From Loxodes magnus (taxonomy: Eukaryota; Ciliophora; Karyorelictea; Loxodida; Loxodidae), in assembly GCA_946699065.1 (NCBI GenBank), contig CAMPDV010000150.1, positions 310,001 through 374,000 on the forward strand: 64,000 nt of DNA, written 5' to 3'. Below, one piece after another: positions 48,901 through 61,600 of this stretch (positions are counted from its first letter, which is position 1; each line of letters opens with the position of its first letter). Below the pieces are notes generated by a model. That model had not been told where the DNA came from. It searched no databases and saw nothing but the letters and a program-made list of their open reading frames with translations. A program made the translations under genes and the position numbers.

Positions 48901-51769
48901 AAAGATATAAGTTAAATAAAGCTCCATTTCCTTACCTTACTTTATTTCTTTCTGCTTTCATATTCTAAATATTTCATATAGAAGACAAATACATATATGA
49001 AATGCCTCCATCTAATTAGGCATAATTGTCGTCAAATTAACAATTTTCTATAGATAAAATGTCAGATTAATCTAAATAAAAAACTCCACCCTATATTTGA
49101 GCTATATTTGAGATGAAGCTACTATTTAAAATTAATATATTATTAGCTTATTCAAAATTGATTGATCCTCCATCTTAATAAGCTGTATTTTCTTAAAAAG
49201 TACAATTTTTAATGACAAATACGTTAAAAATATTTTTAAAATAAATAGCACCACCTGAAGATGCTTTATTCTATTAGAAATATGAATCGGAAATTTATAA
49301 AATGTTAGATTCTATTTAAGAAAGAAATCCTCCGTTTCCATATTCAGCTTCGTTTTAAGAAGCATTGATATTGATAATATAAGTAACGTTAGATAAATAA
49401 AGAAAAATACCACCACCTCATAAGAATACTTTATTTTGCAAGAATAAATTGTTATTTATTGATTTAATTTTTGAATTTAGAGCAAGCATAGCACCTCCAA
49501 CATTTGTTGCATTATTTGAGATAAATTAATTTTATTCGATTGAAGTAATACTTGAATCCTATAAAAAGATAGCCCCACCTTCATATAACGCTTTATTATT
49601 TTAAAATGTGTTATTTTTAAAATTTTCTTAAATTTAAGTTTTTTCTATCGAAAAGGCACCTCCTAAAAAGAGTACATTATTATTTTAAAAATTACAATCT
49701 TATATATTACCGATAATTGATTCTCTTGAAGATAAAAATCCTCCATATAAGTTTGCATTATTAGAAATGGCAGTCACATTACTTATTTTTTAAATGATTG
49801 ATAATTGAGAATAAATAGCTCCTCCATCTAATCAAGCAAAATTATTACTGAATGAGGATGATTCAACCATAAATATATTAGAACTATTTAAATATATAGC
49901 TCCACCTTAATCATAGGCCTTATTATAATCAAAAGTGTTTTCTTAAATGGAATAAATAGATGCCTAGTTTAAATATATAGCTCCACCTTAAGTATTGGCC
50001 TCATTATTTTCAAAAGTATTTTCTTAAATGGAATAAATAGATGCCTAGTTTAAATATATAGCTCCACCTTAAGTATTGGCCTCATTATATTCAAAAGTAT
50101 TTTCTTAAATGGATTAAATAGATGCCTAGTTTAAATGTATAGCTCCACCTTAAGTATTGGCCTCATTATATTCAAAAATATTTTCTTAAATGGAATAAAT
50201 ATACGTCTAATTTAAATATATAGCTCCACCTTAAGTATTGGCCTCATTATAATCAAAAGTATTTTCTTAAATGGAATAAATAGATGCCTAGTTTAAATAT
50301 ATAGCTCCACCTTAATCATAGGCCTTATTATAATCAAAAGTATTTTCTTAAATGGAATAAATATACGTCTAATTTAAATATATAGCTCCACCTTAAGTAT
50401 TGGCCTTATTACATTAAAATTAATTAAGCGAGATACTAAAGTTGCTTGAATTACTGAAAATAAATAAAGCACCACCTGATTTACCTGATCAATTTTGTTA
50501 AAATTAATTGTTTTTAATAGATTAAATATCTGATTTTTATAAATATAAAAATCCTCCTTCTCCTAAATCAGCATAATTATATTCTCCTTGGCTATCTTCT
50601 ATTTAAAAAATTGAATCTTTGATAAATAAACAGCCTCCTTTTTCTTCTGCTAAATTATAGGAGAATTTTGAATCTCAAACATTAATGCTAGACAATTTTT
50701 CAGCAAAGAGTACTCCACCATTTTTTCCATCATTATAACTAAAACGACAGGTAATCAATTAAAAATTAGAACTACTTGAATAAATTACACCGCCTGAAAA
50801 ATTCCCATAATTACTTAGAAAATGGCATTATTTTATAGAAGTGATTGATGATTATGAAAATAAAGCACTTCCTTATTCACCAATAATATTGTTAAATTCC
50901 GAATTCTGTAAAGTTAAGTTTGAGAAAGTATAATTTATGGTTCCATTTATAACTTTAAAATTATAAAAATCAGAACCATTAATATCTATGCTACTCTCTA
51001 AACTCATAAATATTGTACCATATAAATTATTAAAATGGCTACTTTGAACTTCAAGCTTTGAATTCTATAAATTAAAAATTTGTCCTTTTTCTCTTTATTG
51101 CATGTATTCAAAGATAGTATTATAAATTACTAAAGTGCTTTTGTGAAATAAGAAATAGTTAACTGATTATAAATAAAAATAAGATATTTATGAATTATTA
51201 AAAATAACCACCGAAGCATTCTAAGCCTTTATAAATGTATAGTTTAATGTTTAATTGCAGAGTTTTTCTTAATATGGTCATCCATACTACTAGCAATCCT
51301 AAAGATTTTATTATATTATTAAATTTTTTATTTCTAGATAATCGTTGTTTAAAACTATAAAGGGCTACAGTTCTAGATATAATGTTCTCCAACTGTAACT
51401 ATCATAGCACATAGGAGAATCATATTTTTCTTTGCATTCATATGATTAAAGAATAATCTATTTTTTACCATGTCTTTAGTTACCTCCTCTGAATATTTCG
51501 CAATTATCTTAGCATGTTGGGCAGATCAAGCAGCTAAATAAATGATTATGCTAAGAAATGAAAATGGTATGTTTCTCACCTTCTGCCGCATTAAAAATAG
51601 TTTCAGAGATTGAAGTGAAAGGTGCTTCCCGTGTTCCATTTGACTCAGTAAGATTTAGCCAATACAAAACTTCAGGATTAGTGACGTAAAACGTGGCAGC
51701 CTCAACTTATCAGTTATAAATTAGAAGGAATAAAAACACAGTGGTAAGTACTACTTAGCATGTATACAT
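42995..51769 (-). CDS. Giant beta-helix (Pmp-like) multi-pass membrane protein, intact copy
   Basis: A 2925-codon frame from ATG (MYTCQVVLTTVFLFLL, signal peptide) to UGA. The frame stayed in register at every place checked (51.4, 49.9, 49.8, 48.8, 47.2, 46.9, 45.3 and 43.0 kb). UAA/UAG are Gln and UGA is Trp at several points. Residues 25-150 hold a Cys-containing domain. From about 200 to 2100 there are many short GGA(I/V)-type repeats with Asn/Ser turns, as in parallel beta-helix surface proteins. Seven of these are 27-residue tandem units at about 460-650. A Cys-rich, EGF-like segment (CLGG...CLNC...CIDC) starts near 2144. Hydrophobic helices begin near 2286 (AFLVVIIFTCYIIF) and continue to about 2700. 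An acidic, Gln-rich cytoplasmic tail ends in EEEEKESKNDL. Likely a large surface protein; ligand unknown. The left-arm paralogue is broken. Confidence 0.85.
49825..50392 (-). repeat. 81-bp tandem repeat array, 7 units (right arm)
   Basis: GGAGCT codon pairs recur on the minus strand with first bases at 49903, 49984, 50065, 50146, 50227, 50308 and 50389. The 27-residue unit reads about GGAIYLNQASIYSIQENTF plus EYNEANTQ. The period equals that of the left-arm array but the unit sequence differs, with ASIYSIQENTFEYNEA here against TDIYSIDRNFFNQNDA there. Confidence 0.88.
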
Positions 51770-52379
51770 ATTTAGATTATTATTTAGCAATAATTTCCTT
51801 CTTAAATAGTCAGAAAAAAAAATGGCGTAAGAGAATAAATAAAGAAATTAATTAATTAACGTTTAAATTGAATTTAATATTTTATCCAAATAATCTCATA
51901 AATTTTCGTTAGATTTTCATAAACTTAATGTATTTTCCAGCTTTGCATAATTAATTTGAAAACTTGCTAAGGATAAAAATTTATTATAATGTTTATGAGC
52001 AAAATCTTTAAGAAATGTTCATATTTAAAATATATCTCTTAAGTCTACTTCTATTTGATTTATTTTTAGACTACTAAAGTTTATATAAATTAGAATAATT
52101 ATTTATCTTGATAAGCTTCAAATATTTATGACAAATTTAAATTAGCGAGTGGATTCTTAAAGTTAAGATAATTATCCTTTTATGTTTTTTACCTATCACT
52201 CTTTATTAAAAAATTTGATTTATAAATGTTTGATCTAATTTTATAATTTATTTGTTCAAGTTGTTATTCTTTATTTGTTTATTCAATTATCTTTCTTACA
52301 GTTCTTTTTATCTTAGCTTTTATTTTTAGTGCATTGTTTACTGATAAAGCATTAAGCTTAGCTTACATCAGAGGATTTA

Positions 52380-54998
52380 TTTTAATAAATTAGCCTTAGA
52401 TTAGAGAAATACTCATATATTAGGATTTACTTATATTTTCTCAATAAAGAATAGTTATTATAGTTATTAAGTTTATTTGCCTTTATACCTAAAGTTATAT
52501 TAAAAGTAAAAGGAAAAAATTATAAAGCTTAGCGAATTAAAAATAATTAAGACTCTCATTTTAAATATTTTTTACTAAGTTTAGTTAATATTCTACGCAT
52601 TTAATGCTTTAGCAATATCTTAAAGTATTAAATTTGGAAAGCTAAATTAAGTAATTTAGTTGCCTTATAATAATGATAAATGCTTAATTTATTTAAGGAT
52701 CTTTCAAAAGAGAAAAGTAATGCATAATTGGAATGATTTGTAAGTATTTAGCTATTGAATATTTATATTTGATGGTGATATAATTTTCTTCTTAATAAAC
52801 AATAGAAACTAGTTAACTAACACTTTATCACTTATTAGTACTTATGCTTTTAAGTTAAAATACTAAATCATATTTAAATTTTAGAACATTGCTGTCTTTT
52901 TTAATTAAAGCGCTTAACTTAGCTTTAAGACATAACTTGTGACTTATCTTAAAATATAGCAACTTAATTTGGTATTGATAGTTTCTATTATATTAGGAAT
53001 GTTTAGCTTTATAGACAATAGAAATATAGCTAATTTAGATTTATAATAAATGTAATAACTAGTAAATAGATTTAGTAAGCATTAGTTCTCTAAAGCTAAA
53101 TAAAATGTTCTAGTTTAGAATTCTATCTAGCAAAGTAGATTTGCTAATATACATCTGCTAATTAGAATGAATAGATTGATTTAGCAGCTTAGCTTATTAA
53201 CTATTTGGTAAGTTGCTATCAAACTAAACGTTTCTTATACTTATTAATTATTCCAACTTACTCCTACTTTGCCTTCATATTAAGCTTTGTATAAGCTTTA
53301 GTTACTTTATCTCTTCAAATCTTTATTACCAAACAATTAAATCTTAATATCTATGCAAGTGACTATATATAACAACAGACATAAAAGCAAGAAATTAGGT
53401 ATATAAATAGAGAGTTTAATAATAATAAAGGCTATAGGCTAGTAAGAGTAATACAGAGTTTCTATTTAACCAAATTCTCTTTATTTTCATTACTCTTTCC
53501 AAGAAATTAAATGGGAAACAAATAAGAAAACCAGAAAATAATTATCCTAAAGAGGTAAATTAATTTTTCTACTTTCTCTAATTAATAAAAACATCCAAAT
53601 GCTTATGAAAGAGATTCAATGGCTTAATAAATTAGAGTTAATCCAAGAACTAATAATCCCTTTTCCTAGAATCTTAGAATTTAGCATCTATAACATACTT
53701 AATGCTAGGACTTTTAGACCAAATAATCTATGCTGTAAATGTCAGGATCTCAAAGTGCGAGAAATTAAATTTAAGTGAATAATAATTTTCCTAAGATAAG
53801 CAATGAGTATTTATAAAATGATCAGCAAATTAAAATACATGAACCTCAACTTCCAACAGCGTATGAGATTCAAAAAGTATAAGAAGCTTGCTTGCTAGTA
53901 TAATAAATATTAACTGATATTTCCTGCGTAGAAATAAATAAAAATATATATCCTTCTATTTTAGCTAAAGGGGTTAATTATAATTTAGATAAGCATATAA
54001 GGAACATTCTACAAGGAAATGGAAGCGAAAATCTTTTGGAAGATTTGAAATTTTCCTTTGCATCTAGCACCTTCACAGGAAAAAGTTCATTGACTGGCAA
54101 TTCTTAGTCTTAATCTTCTTTGCACGGATCTTCATCAATTTTGAGTCCAAAAAACATCCCTGGCTTAGCAATTGATATGCCTATTGACCAACTTTTGCTT
54201 GTTTAAGGAGATATGGATCAATTTAAAAAAGAATAAGAAAAAATATAAAAAGATAAAAAAATGATAGCAGAATGAGAAAAAAGACTATAACAGAAACAAT
54301 AGGATATTATTTCAATGAAAGGAAATTAAAACTTAAGAACTAATTCCTAAACTGAATAAAAATAGAAAAAACTAATAAGTAAAACATAAAACCTTAATGA
54401 AAGAGATAATAAACCGAAGATTAAAGCTTAGAAATCATAAAAAATGAAGTAATACTAAAATTTCAAGTTTTAAAACAAAATTGCTAGTCTTTAAAAATAG
54501 AAGCAAGAATAATAAATTACTTAAATCAAGGAATAATTAATTAAAAATCCAATTTATGAAATCCATGTAAACTAACAAAATAATTTTTAATCAAATACAA
54601 GCTCTGACTTCTAATAAATTCTTAAATAGCCGAGTTATCAAAGCCAAAAAAGCTAATAAAGCTAGCGAAGCCAAAATAGTAAAAAGTTTCCTACAGAAAG
54701 CAGTATTGAGTAAACAGCTTCAGTATAAAACTAAATAAGTATTACAGAGCTGGAAAAATTGATGGATTCTTAGTAATCTGAGGGAATTTAGTCAAGTAAT
54801 AAGAGTTAAAAAGACTGATATAGTTATCTTTATAATAATTATGATTTTAAGCTTTATATTTTACCTTCTTTAGTTTAAAATTTAATAAGGTTTTAGATAT
54901 AACAAAGCATTAAAAGAGACTTTTCTCAAATGATTTATTAATAAATGATTTAATTAGCATTAATACTATTAATTATAATGCTACTAGTAGATTGAAAA
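52380..54998 (+). repeat. Third copy of the gene B block, direct orientation
   Basis: Nearly identical to about 12303-14925, with only scattered single-base differences seen in 2.6 kb. Homology ends after CTAGTAGATTGAAAACT in both copies. It begins within about 50 bp of the outer edge of the right inverted-repeat arm, so the duplication is adjacent to that arm. Confidence 0.9.
53511..54818 (+). CDS. Gene B, Gln/Ser-rich coiled-coil protein (copy 3)
   Basis: The same 436-codon frame as the gene at 13434-14741, from MGNKQENQK to UGA at 54816-54818, with the same internal UGA (Trp) in AEWEKRL. Only a few base differences were noticed inside the frame, against several in the few dozen bases straddling and following the stop. 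That is what purifying selection on a real protein, or simply recent duplication, would give. Function is unknown. Copies 1 and 3 are full length; copy 2 is truncated. Confidence 0.7.
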
Positions 54999-57839
54999 CT
55001 TTTAAAAAGTTAGTAATAATATTGACTTAAAAATAAGCATAATTTTAAGATAAATAATTCAAAAAGAATTTAATTTCCTCTATAAAATAAAGAAATTGAT
55101 CGGTTAAAGTGAAAAGTTATAAAAGTCTAAGGAAAATATCTTAAAAATTTAAAAGCTTTAATTAGTTTTACATATAATGCTATAATGAAATAGCTAATAA
55201 TGTATAAAATGATTAAAAGGAAATTTAAGAAAAATAGTAAAGATAATTAAATTTTAAAATAGATATAATAAAAGCGCTATAAATACTAGAAATAAATTAA
55301 AAACAGGTGCTTATATAAGTTGAAAAGCAATAACCTAATAATTTTCTCTTAATTATTTAAGCTAAATACATTCAATTGACTTTAAACATCTTAATTATTA
55401 TACTTTTTATTAGTTTAAATCTATTAAATTTCTTACTTTTCTAAGTTAATAAATACTCTTGTAATATGATTTTAACAATTATTAATTTTAGAGTTTTCTT
55501 ATAAAATTAGGATTTATTAGAATGAGTGTGAGCAATTATTCATTTTAAAAGGGACTTTAAAATAGGTAGTTAGTATTTTTCAAATTTTAAGTTTCAAGGT
55601 ACTCTTTAAAGCAATTGAGATCTTTGTAAAACCAGAAAGTTAGTGTTGGATAATAATAAGATTAAATATAACTTCAACAATCTAGTCTACTTAGGCAAAA
55701 TTTTAAAAGCTAAAATAAATAAAAACTTAATAATAATTATAGTATAAAGAATACTCTTATAGTTATTATATTAAACGCAAATTAAAAATAAATCTAAAAA
55801 TAAAAAGAACAATATCAGTAGACTTTGGTAATTAAAAGGTAGATTTAAGAAAAAGCTTTAAGCAAAATATTAAAATCAGAAAATGATAAAATTAAAAGAA
55901 TAAACTTAAATATAATTTTTAAATATTTAGTTTATTATATCATTTAGAATATAATCTATAATTAAAAAAAAATTTAGAAACTTTAACCTGTAATAGGAAT
56001 ATATCATTAAGCAAAATAGATATAAAGCTGGCCTAGATAAATTAATAATTTAAATTTATTTTACATTAAATTTAATCTAATAATGTATAAATACTTATTA
56101 AGATTGATAGAGCAAATTAAATAATGAATTAATATAATGAGAAAGAGAAATTACACTTTTAATAAATTTAAAATATTGCTTTTCATTATTCTAGTAAGAT
56201 AAAAATAACTATAAAATTAACTATAAATTAAATCTCTAAAATAAATTCTATTCAACTAATTTAGGATTACAAAATCCAATCTATTATCCCATAGATAATG
56301 ATGATGAAGAGCAAATAATAAATTGCTTTGACAAGAAGGTGAAATGAACCATAATAATTTTTAATTTAAATTAGTTGCTATAAATATTTTAAACTAAAGA
56401 TTTATACCTTTTAATAAATATATAGTAGTTAGATAGAAAATATTTTAAATATTATACAAAAGGCAAAGACCAGATATTTAAAGACATATTGATAGGAATA
56501 AATAAGCTTTATTAGATACTTGTTGAATTTTATTTGAGTTAATTAAAGAAATAAAAAGATTTTATTTCTTTAAAATTTATAAAGGTATAATTATTTAAGA
56601 GTTATCCTTTTGTTTAGATCACAAGAAAGTTAATCTACAGCATTAAACTATGTGTCTTCATACTAAATTTAATCATAAATGAATTTTAGCTTTTAATATC
56701 AGCATAAGTATTATTAGTTATTTAAGAATCTTCTCTATATTTTGACTATTATATTTGTGTTGCTATGAATTTATAGTTATATTAAGTACTAAAGAAGATT
56801 TAATCTAATTTATTATATTTGAGAGATATTTCATCAATCAAATCTTTAATTAAAGCTTATTAATTAACTATCTAGAATATTTTAAATTTAAATTAAATTT
56901 TTTTAACTTAGCAAGAATCGCCCTTAGATACTAACAAGCTTTCCTATGAAAAATGAAAAGCTAGTTGTTTATTTATTATAAAATAAATGTTTATAGTTTT
57001 ATAATTTATTAGTATTATTTAATACAAACAAAGTATAGAAGTTGTCCCTTTTATAATTTTTATCTAACTTGCTTACACATTATATTAAATGAATTTGTTT
57101 ATAATAAAATAATAATTTATATTTCTGACTTTTACATTGTAAAATAAACATTTTTATTATTAATGGAAATAATAATCTTTCTCTGCTTTCTAAATAATAG
57201 TTATATAAAGTTTTATTTTTAGCTATCTCTATAATTTTAGTCATAATATTTTCCTAAAAGTTATTATTTTCCTTATTTAATAGAAATTAAGAATTAAATA
57301 CAAACAACTATTAAATTTTTTATTACATTAAGTTTGTTTTTTAATCTTCCAATTTTTATAAGCTAGATCTATAATAAAAGTATGTATATATTTAAAAATT
57401 GCTCTTTAATCTTAAGTCTTACGTTGTTTTCTATTAAGCTTTCTATAATAAACTTAGGTGTTTAGACTTTAACTTGATTTGTTTATCTATTTTATACACC
57501 TTTTAAAAAGATATCTTAAGTGAAGAGATATTTAAGTATTAAACTAAAGAGTCTATCCTGAAATAATAAATTGATTACCAGGAAAAGTAGCAGAGATCCA
57601 TAATCAAATCTCACCAAAATATAAAAATAAAAGAAAATATAAGCATTTTAGTATTTAGATTAAAAACTAAATGTTCTTAAAAAGCTTTAATTAATAAAAT
57701 AGGATATAAGGATAAGCAAATTTAGATTTTTATTTCTAGTGCTATAAATTATAAAATAAATTAGAATAACTTCTAAGGTTTATTTATAGGTTATTTTATA
57801 ATTTTCGATTTCCGTATTACGTTGAATATTAAAAAGATT
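54999..57839. other. AT-rich stretch without a supported gene
   Basis: No motif-bearing frame, RNA gene or obvious repeat was recognised. Confidence 0.4.
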
Positions 57840-58640
57840 ATGAATTTTGACAAGCTTGGGAGAGACTGGATGACAGGCTAAATAAAGGATTGTGTAATAT
57901 TTAAAGTGACTTCAGACGATAATGATTAAAGAATGAAGTTCAAAAGTAAAATGAAAACGAAGACTATATTAGTTGAAAGTATAATAAATACTTTTAAAAT
58001 TATAAAAAGATAATTAGTTAAAGGTAAATTAGCGAAATCTAATAAATTAAAGAGATTCAAAATTACAGATACAGAATGAAGAATATAAAAGATGCTAAAT
58101 TAAGATTAACAAAGCACTCTCTAATTGTTTCAATCTTATAATAATTTAGTTGATTTGACTTTAATACGAAAGAATCTCTACGATTAGCTAAAAAAATAAT
58201 TTTCCTTATCTTCAGAATATAGATTTTTCATGTCTATCTGTCTTTCTGATTTAAATATTAAGACTAAGGTTTTCTTTAAGTTCTATAATGGAAATTTTAG
58301 AAATAAAAAATATATTTGCAATAGAAATTAAGAAAATTAAGCTCTTGTCAACTGAAGCTGAGTTAAACAAATAAATTGAATAATAGAAAGAAGATAAAAA
58401 AGAAACTGAAGGAAAAAAATTAATAAAGCAAAAAGAGAAACTATGAAAATTACTAAGTCTTTAAAATTAGAGTTAATAGCAGAAGAATTAATAATTAAAG
58501 AATAAAAAAAGAAAATAATCTCAATTTAAAAAAGATCAAATATTGAAGTAGCTCTGTAAAAAAGTCTAATACCTCGAATTAAAAATATAACTTATGAAAT
58601 CCCCTGAAAAAAGATATGAGTTAGTTTAATATTTTATGGT
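57840..58640 (+). other. Possible coiled-coil gene remnant
   Basis: One plus-strand frame from about 57845 reads FWQAWERLDDRLNKGL and continues with Lys/Gln/Ile-rich helix-like sequence to about 58230. A second frame begins at an ATG at 58288 (MEILEIKNIFAIEIKK) with a strongly charged coiled-coil pattern to about 58600. The two are not in the same phase. This may be one decayed gene or chance; no family is recognised. Confidence 0.25.
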
Positions 58641-61600
58641 TGATTTTTTCTATAGAGTTTGCTTACCTTTAATATCTAGATAGACTTGTATGCAGAAAAA
58701 AAGAAATGAGAATCTTGCAATAAAAGTTCAGAATACTACAATAAATAATTTTTTTCAATAAATACATCTCTAATTATAGTTAACTGCTTATAGATTCATC
58801 AGATATTTTATTAAAGGAAAATAGATAAAACAAAACTGAATAATTTAGTGATTTGAAAATTAATCCAAAACTTAATCACATAAGATGTAGTTATTTCAAC
58901 AAAACAATTGCTATAAATTTAGGAGAAAGATTGGGACTAAAGCTATAGATGTTTAAGTTTTAGAAGTTACGATATTGATAAAATTTAAACATTTATAAAC
59001 TAATTTATTGGCTTTAACCTATCTAACTTTATTTTTATTTAATTAATACATTTTTAATATCTCATTCAATGTGCTTTTGATACTTTTATCTCCATATCTA
59101 TTAAGAATCTTAAAGAATATTTATTAAAATTATTTAATTATAATTCTAAAAAAAGGAAAATCTTATTAAATAAATGTTTGATTTTTGGAATATCTTGATT
59201 TCATTAAAAGAAATAAGAGAAATTAAATAGTTATCAATTCATATTAAGTGCATAAAGAATAAAAATTAAAATCTTTATTTCTATAGATAATTATTATTTG
59301 GATCAATAGTTAGTTAAAACTAAGAACTCTATCTTTATAGTTTATAATATTTGGATAAACTTAATAAAATAAAAAATAATTAAAATACCATAAGCTATTT
59401 ATAGTTATATATCCTTTAGATATAAATAATTAAAATAATTTCATTATAATTAAGTCTAATTAATTTAAAAGTTATTTATTTTAGATGCTTGCTAGTTGAG
59501 TTCTCTTATATTTTCATATTATAAAAATTAGATAATTTAAAGATTTTCTATGATAATCAATTAAATCCATTATTAGCTATGAAAGGAGTTATTAATATAG
59601 ATCTAGAAAGGTTGTGAACCATAGATATATCTGAAAATTTTAAAAATAGATATTGCTTTATCTAATTTTATCTATTTTCTCAACTTGATAAATTGTATAA
59701 TTAAGTTGAATTAAGAATTTTAGTTTAATTATTAGCAAAGTAGAGTAATTAAGGATATATTTTCAAATTAGTAAAATTTTTCGATTAAATAGAGAAAATT
59801 TTAGGTTAATTTTTTGATTGAAAAAGGGACCTATTTATGATAGCAACGTTACGCCAAAATCGTTAGTTGATTCTATTCATATATCTTTGCTTCACAGATA
59901 TAATTAATTATTAAAGATATACCACTTACACTTTTAAGCATTGATAAATTGATAAAATTTAAATTTCTAAGTATTAATATCTAACTTATACTGGTCACTA
60001 GTAATAAATATAAGCTATATTTCATAATATTTTTCCATAAATTAAATTAAAAACTATATATCCACTTTTATTATTTGAATTTAAAATTACTAGAATCCTG
60101 CACTCTAACTCCTTAGTTTCTATTTTAAAATAGATTAATAGCTTATTATTTAAAGATTTAATTTTTAATATCACTATATCTCTTTGATCGATTTAAAATG
60201 TTCACTTTTAGTATTTTGATAAATTTTTAGAATGATACTAAACTAGATAAATAGTGGCATGTTGATTGGCTAAATAAAACTAATTTACTAAAATGAATAA
60301 TGAATAATTAAGTTTTCTCTTTAATATGGTGACTAAAATCTCTTTTCTTAATCTATCTTTATTTTGTATTATTTAGTAGTTATTACTAGATAACTTTATT
60401 ATTATCATATTTGGAGTTTATAAAAGCTCTTCTAAGAATTATTAGTATACATTTTTCTGAAAAGCTTAAAGTGATAAAGTAATTCATATAGGTTATATTA
60501 ATTTGAAAATACTAAAGAGCTTAATTGTATAATACCTTTATTAAGCAATAATTTATAAGGAAATCCTAGTTTCAATATACCTAACTATTTATTACTTAAT
60601 ACATATAAAATAGGGTTAAAAGGTTAGTGGTATATTTATTCCTATATTTATAATTAGATAGTTCTGCTTTATATTAGTATGATAACTAAAATGATAATTA
60701 TATTTCAATTATAAAAATTATATACCTCCAAATATAATCATTTCATATATAACTCAACATTTATATATCTACTTTTACATTTGAATACTGAAATATATAA
60801 TTCAAATAAATATTATTATATTTAAGTAAGTCAAAGTAGTAGAATAAGTAGCTTCAAATAGATAGTGACTATTACATTAATATAAAATTAAAGTTAAGAT
60901 TTTCTTAAAGTAGAAAATTATTTTAAATATATTAAAATCAATCATTTGGTTTAAAGAAGTGATTCGCTAATGTAATATACTAAAATTGAGACGACTGATG
61001 CTTGTTAGTGCTATTAACAAAAATAGACTATTTTATTATTCATAGAAAATGCGACTCAAATCTCTTTGTAGTTGAATTAACTAAGTTTGCATAAAGTTCA
61101 ACCTACCAATTTTTTTAATTTCCTTTTATATTAATATAAATTTCTCTCATTGTATAAGTATAAAAAATAATTTATATGAATAATGAAAAAAATATTGTTA
61201 GAAGCGAACGAATATATAATTAGATCTATAATTAATTTTTTGAAGAATTTAAAAGTTTATATATCATATTTAAAGAAAATTTTCCATTCCGTTTGTCTTA
61301 ATTTATAATTTTAATTGCATTATTTAAAAAAATAAGGTATAAAGATTAAATTAAATAGCAAGACTTTCTTTTATTTATTTAATTTTAAAATATAAAAATA
61401 TTCCATTTAAGATTTTGAAATTTATCTTAGAATCTCAGCATTTTTCATCCAAATTATTTAGATTTAATTTAAAATTATTTCTATTTTCAAAATATTAGAT
61501 TCTTTGCTTATCCTAATTATTCTCAAATAAGAAAACTTTATTTTGTTAAAAATTACCAAGAAAAATAATTTAATAAGTAACCATTGATATTTTATTAATT

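Larger units (their letters stand above)
40207..52330 (-). repeat. Right arm of the large inverted repeat
   Basis: The reverse complement matches 2090-13753. It contains a truncated gene B, the spacer, and the intact beta-helix gene. It is longer at one point because of the 0.9-kb insert at 40313-41210, and lacks the insert found at 5345-6293 in the left arm. The outer edge near 52330 lies only about 50 bp from the start of the third copy at about 52380. Confidence 0.85.
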
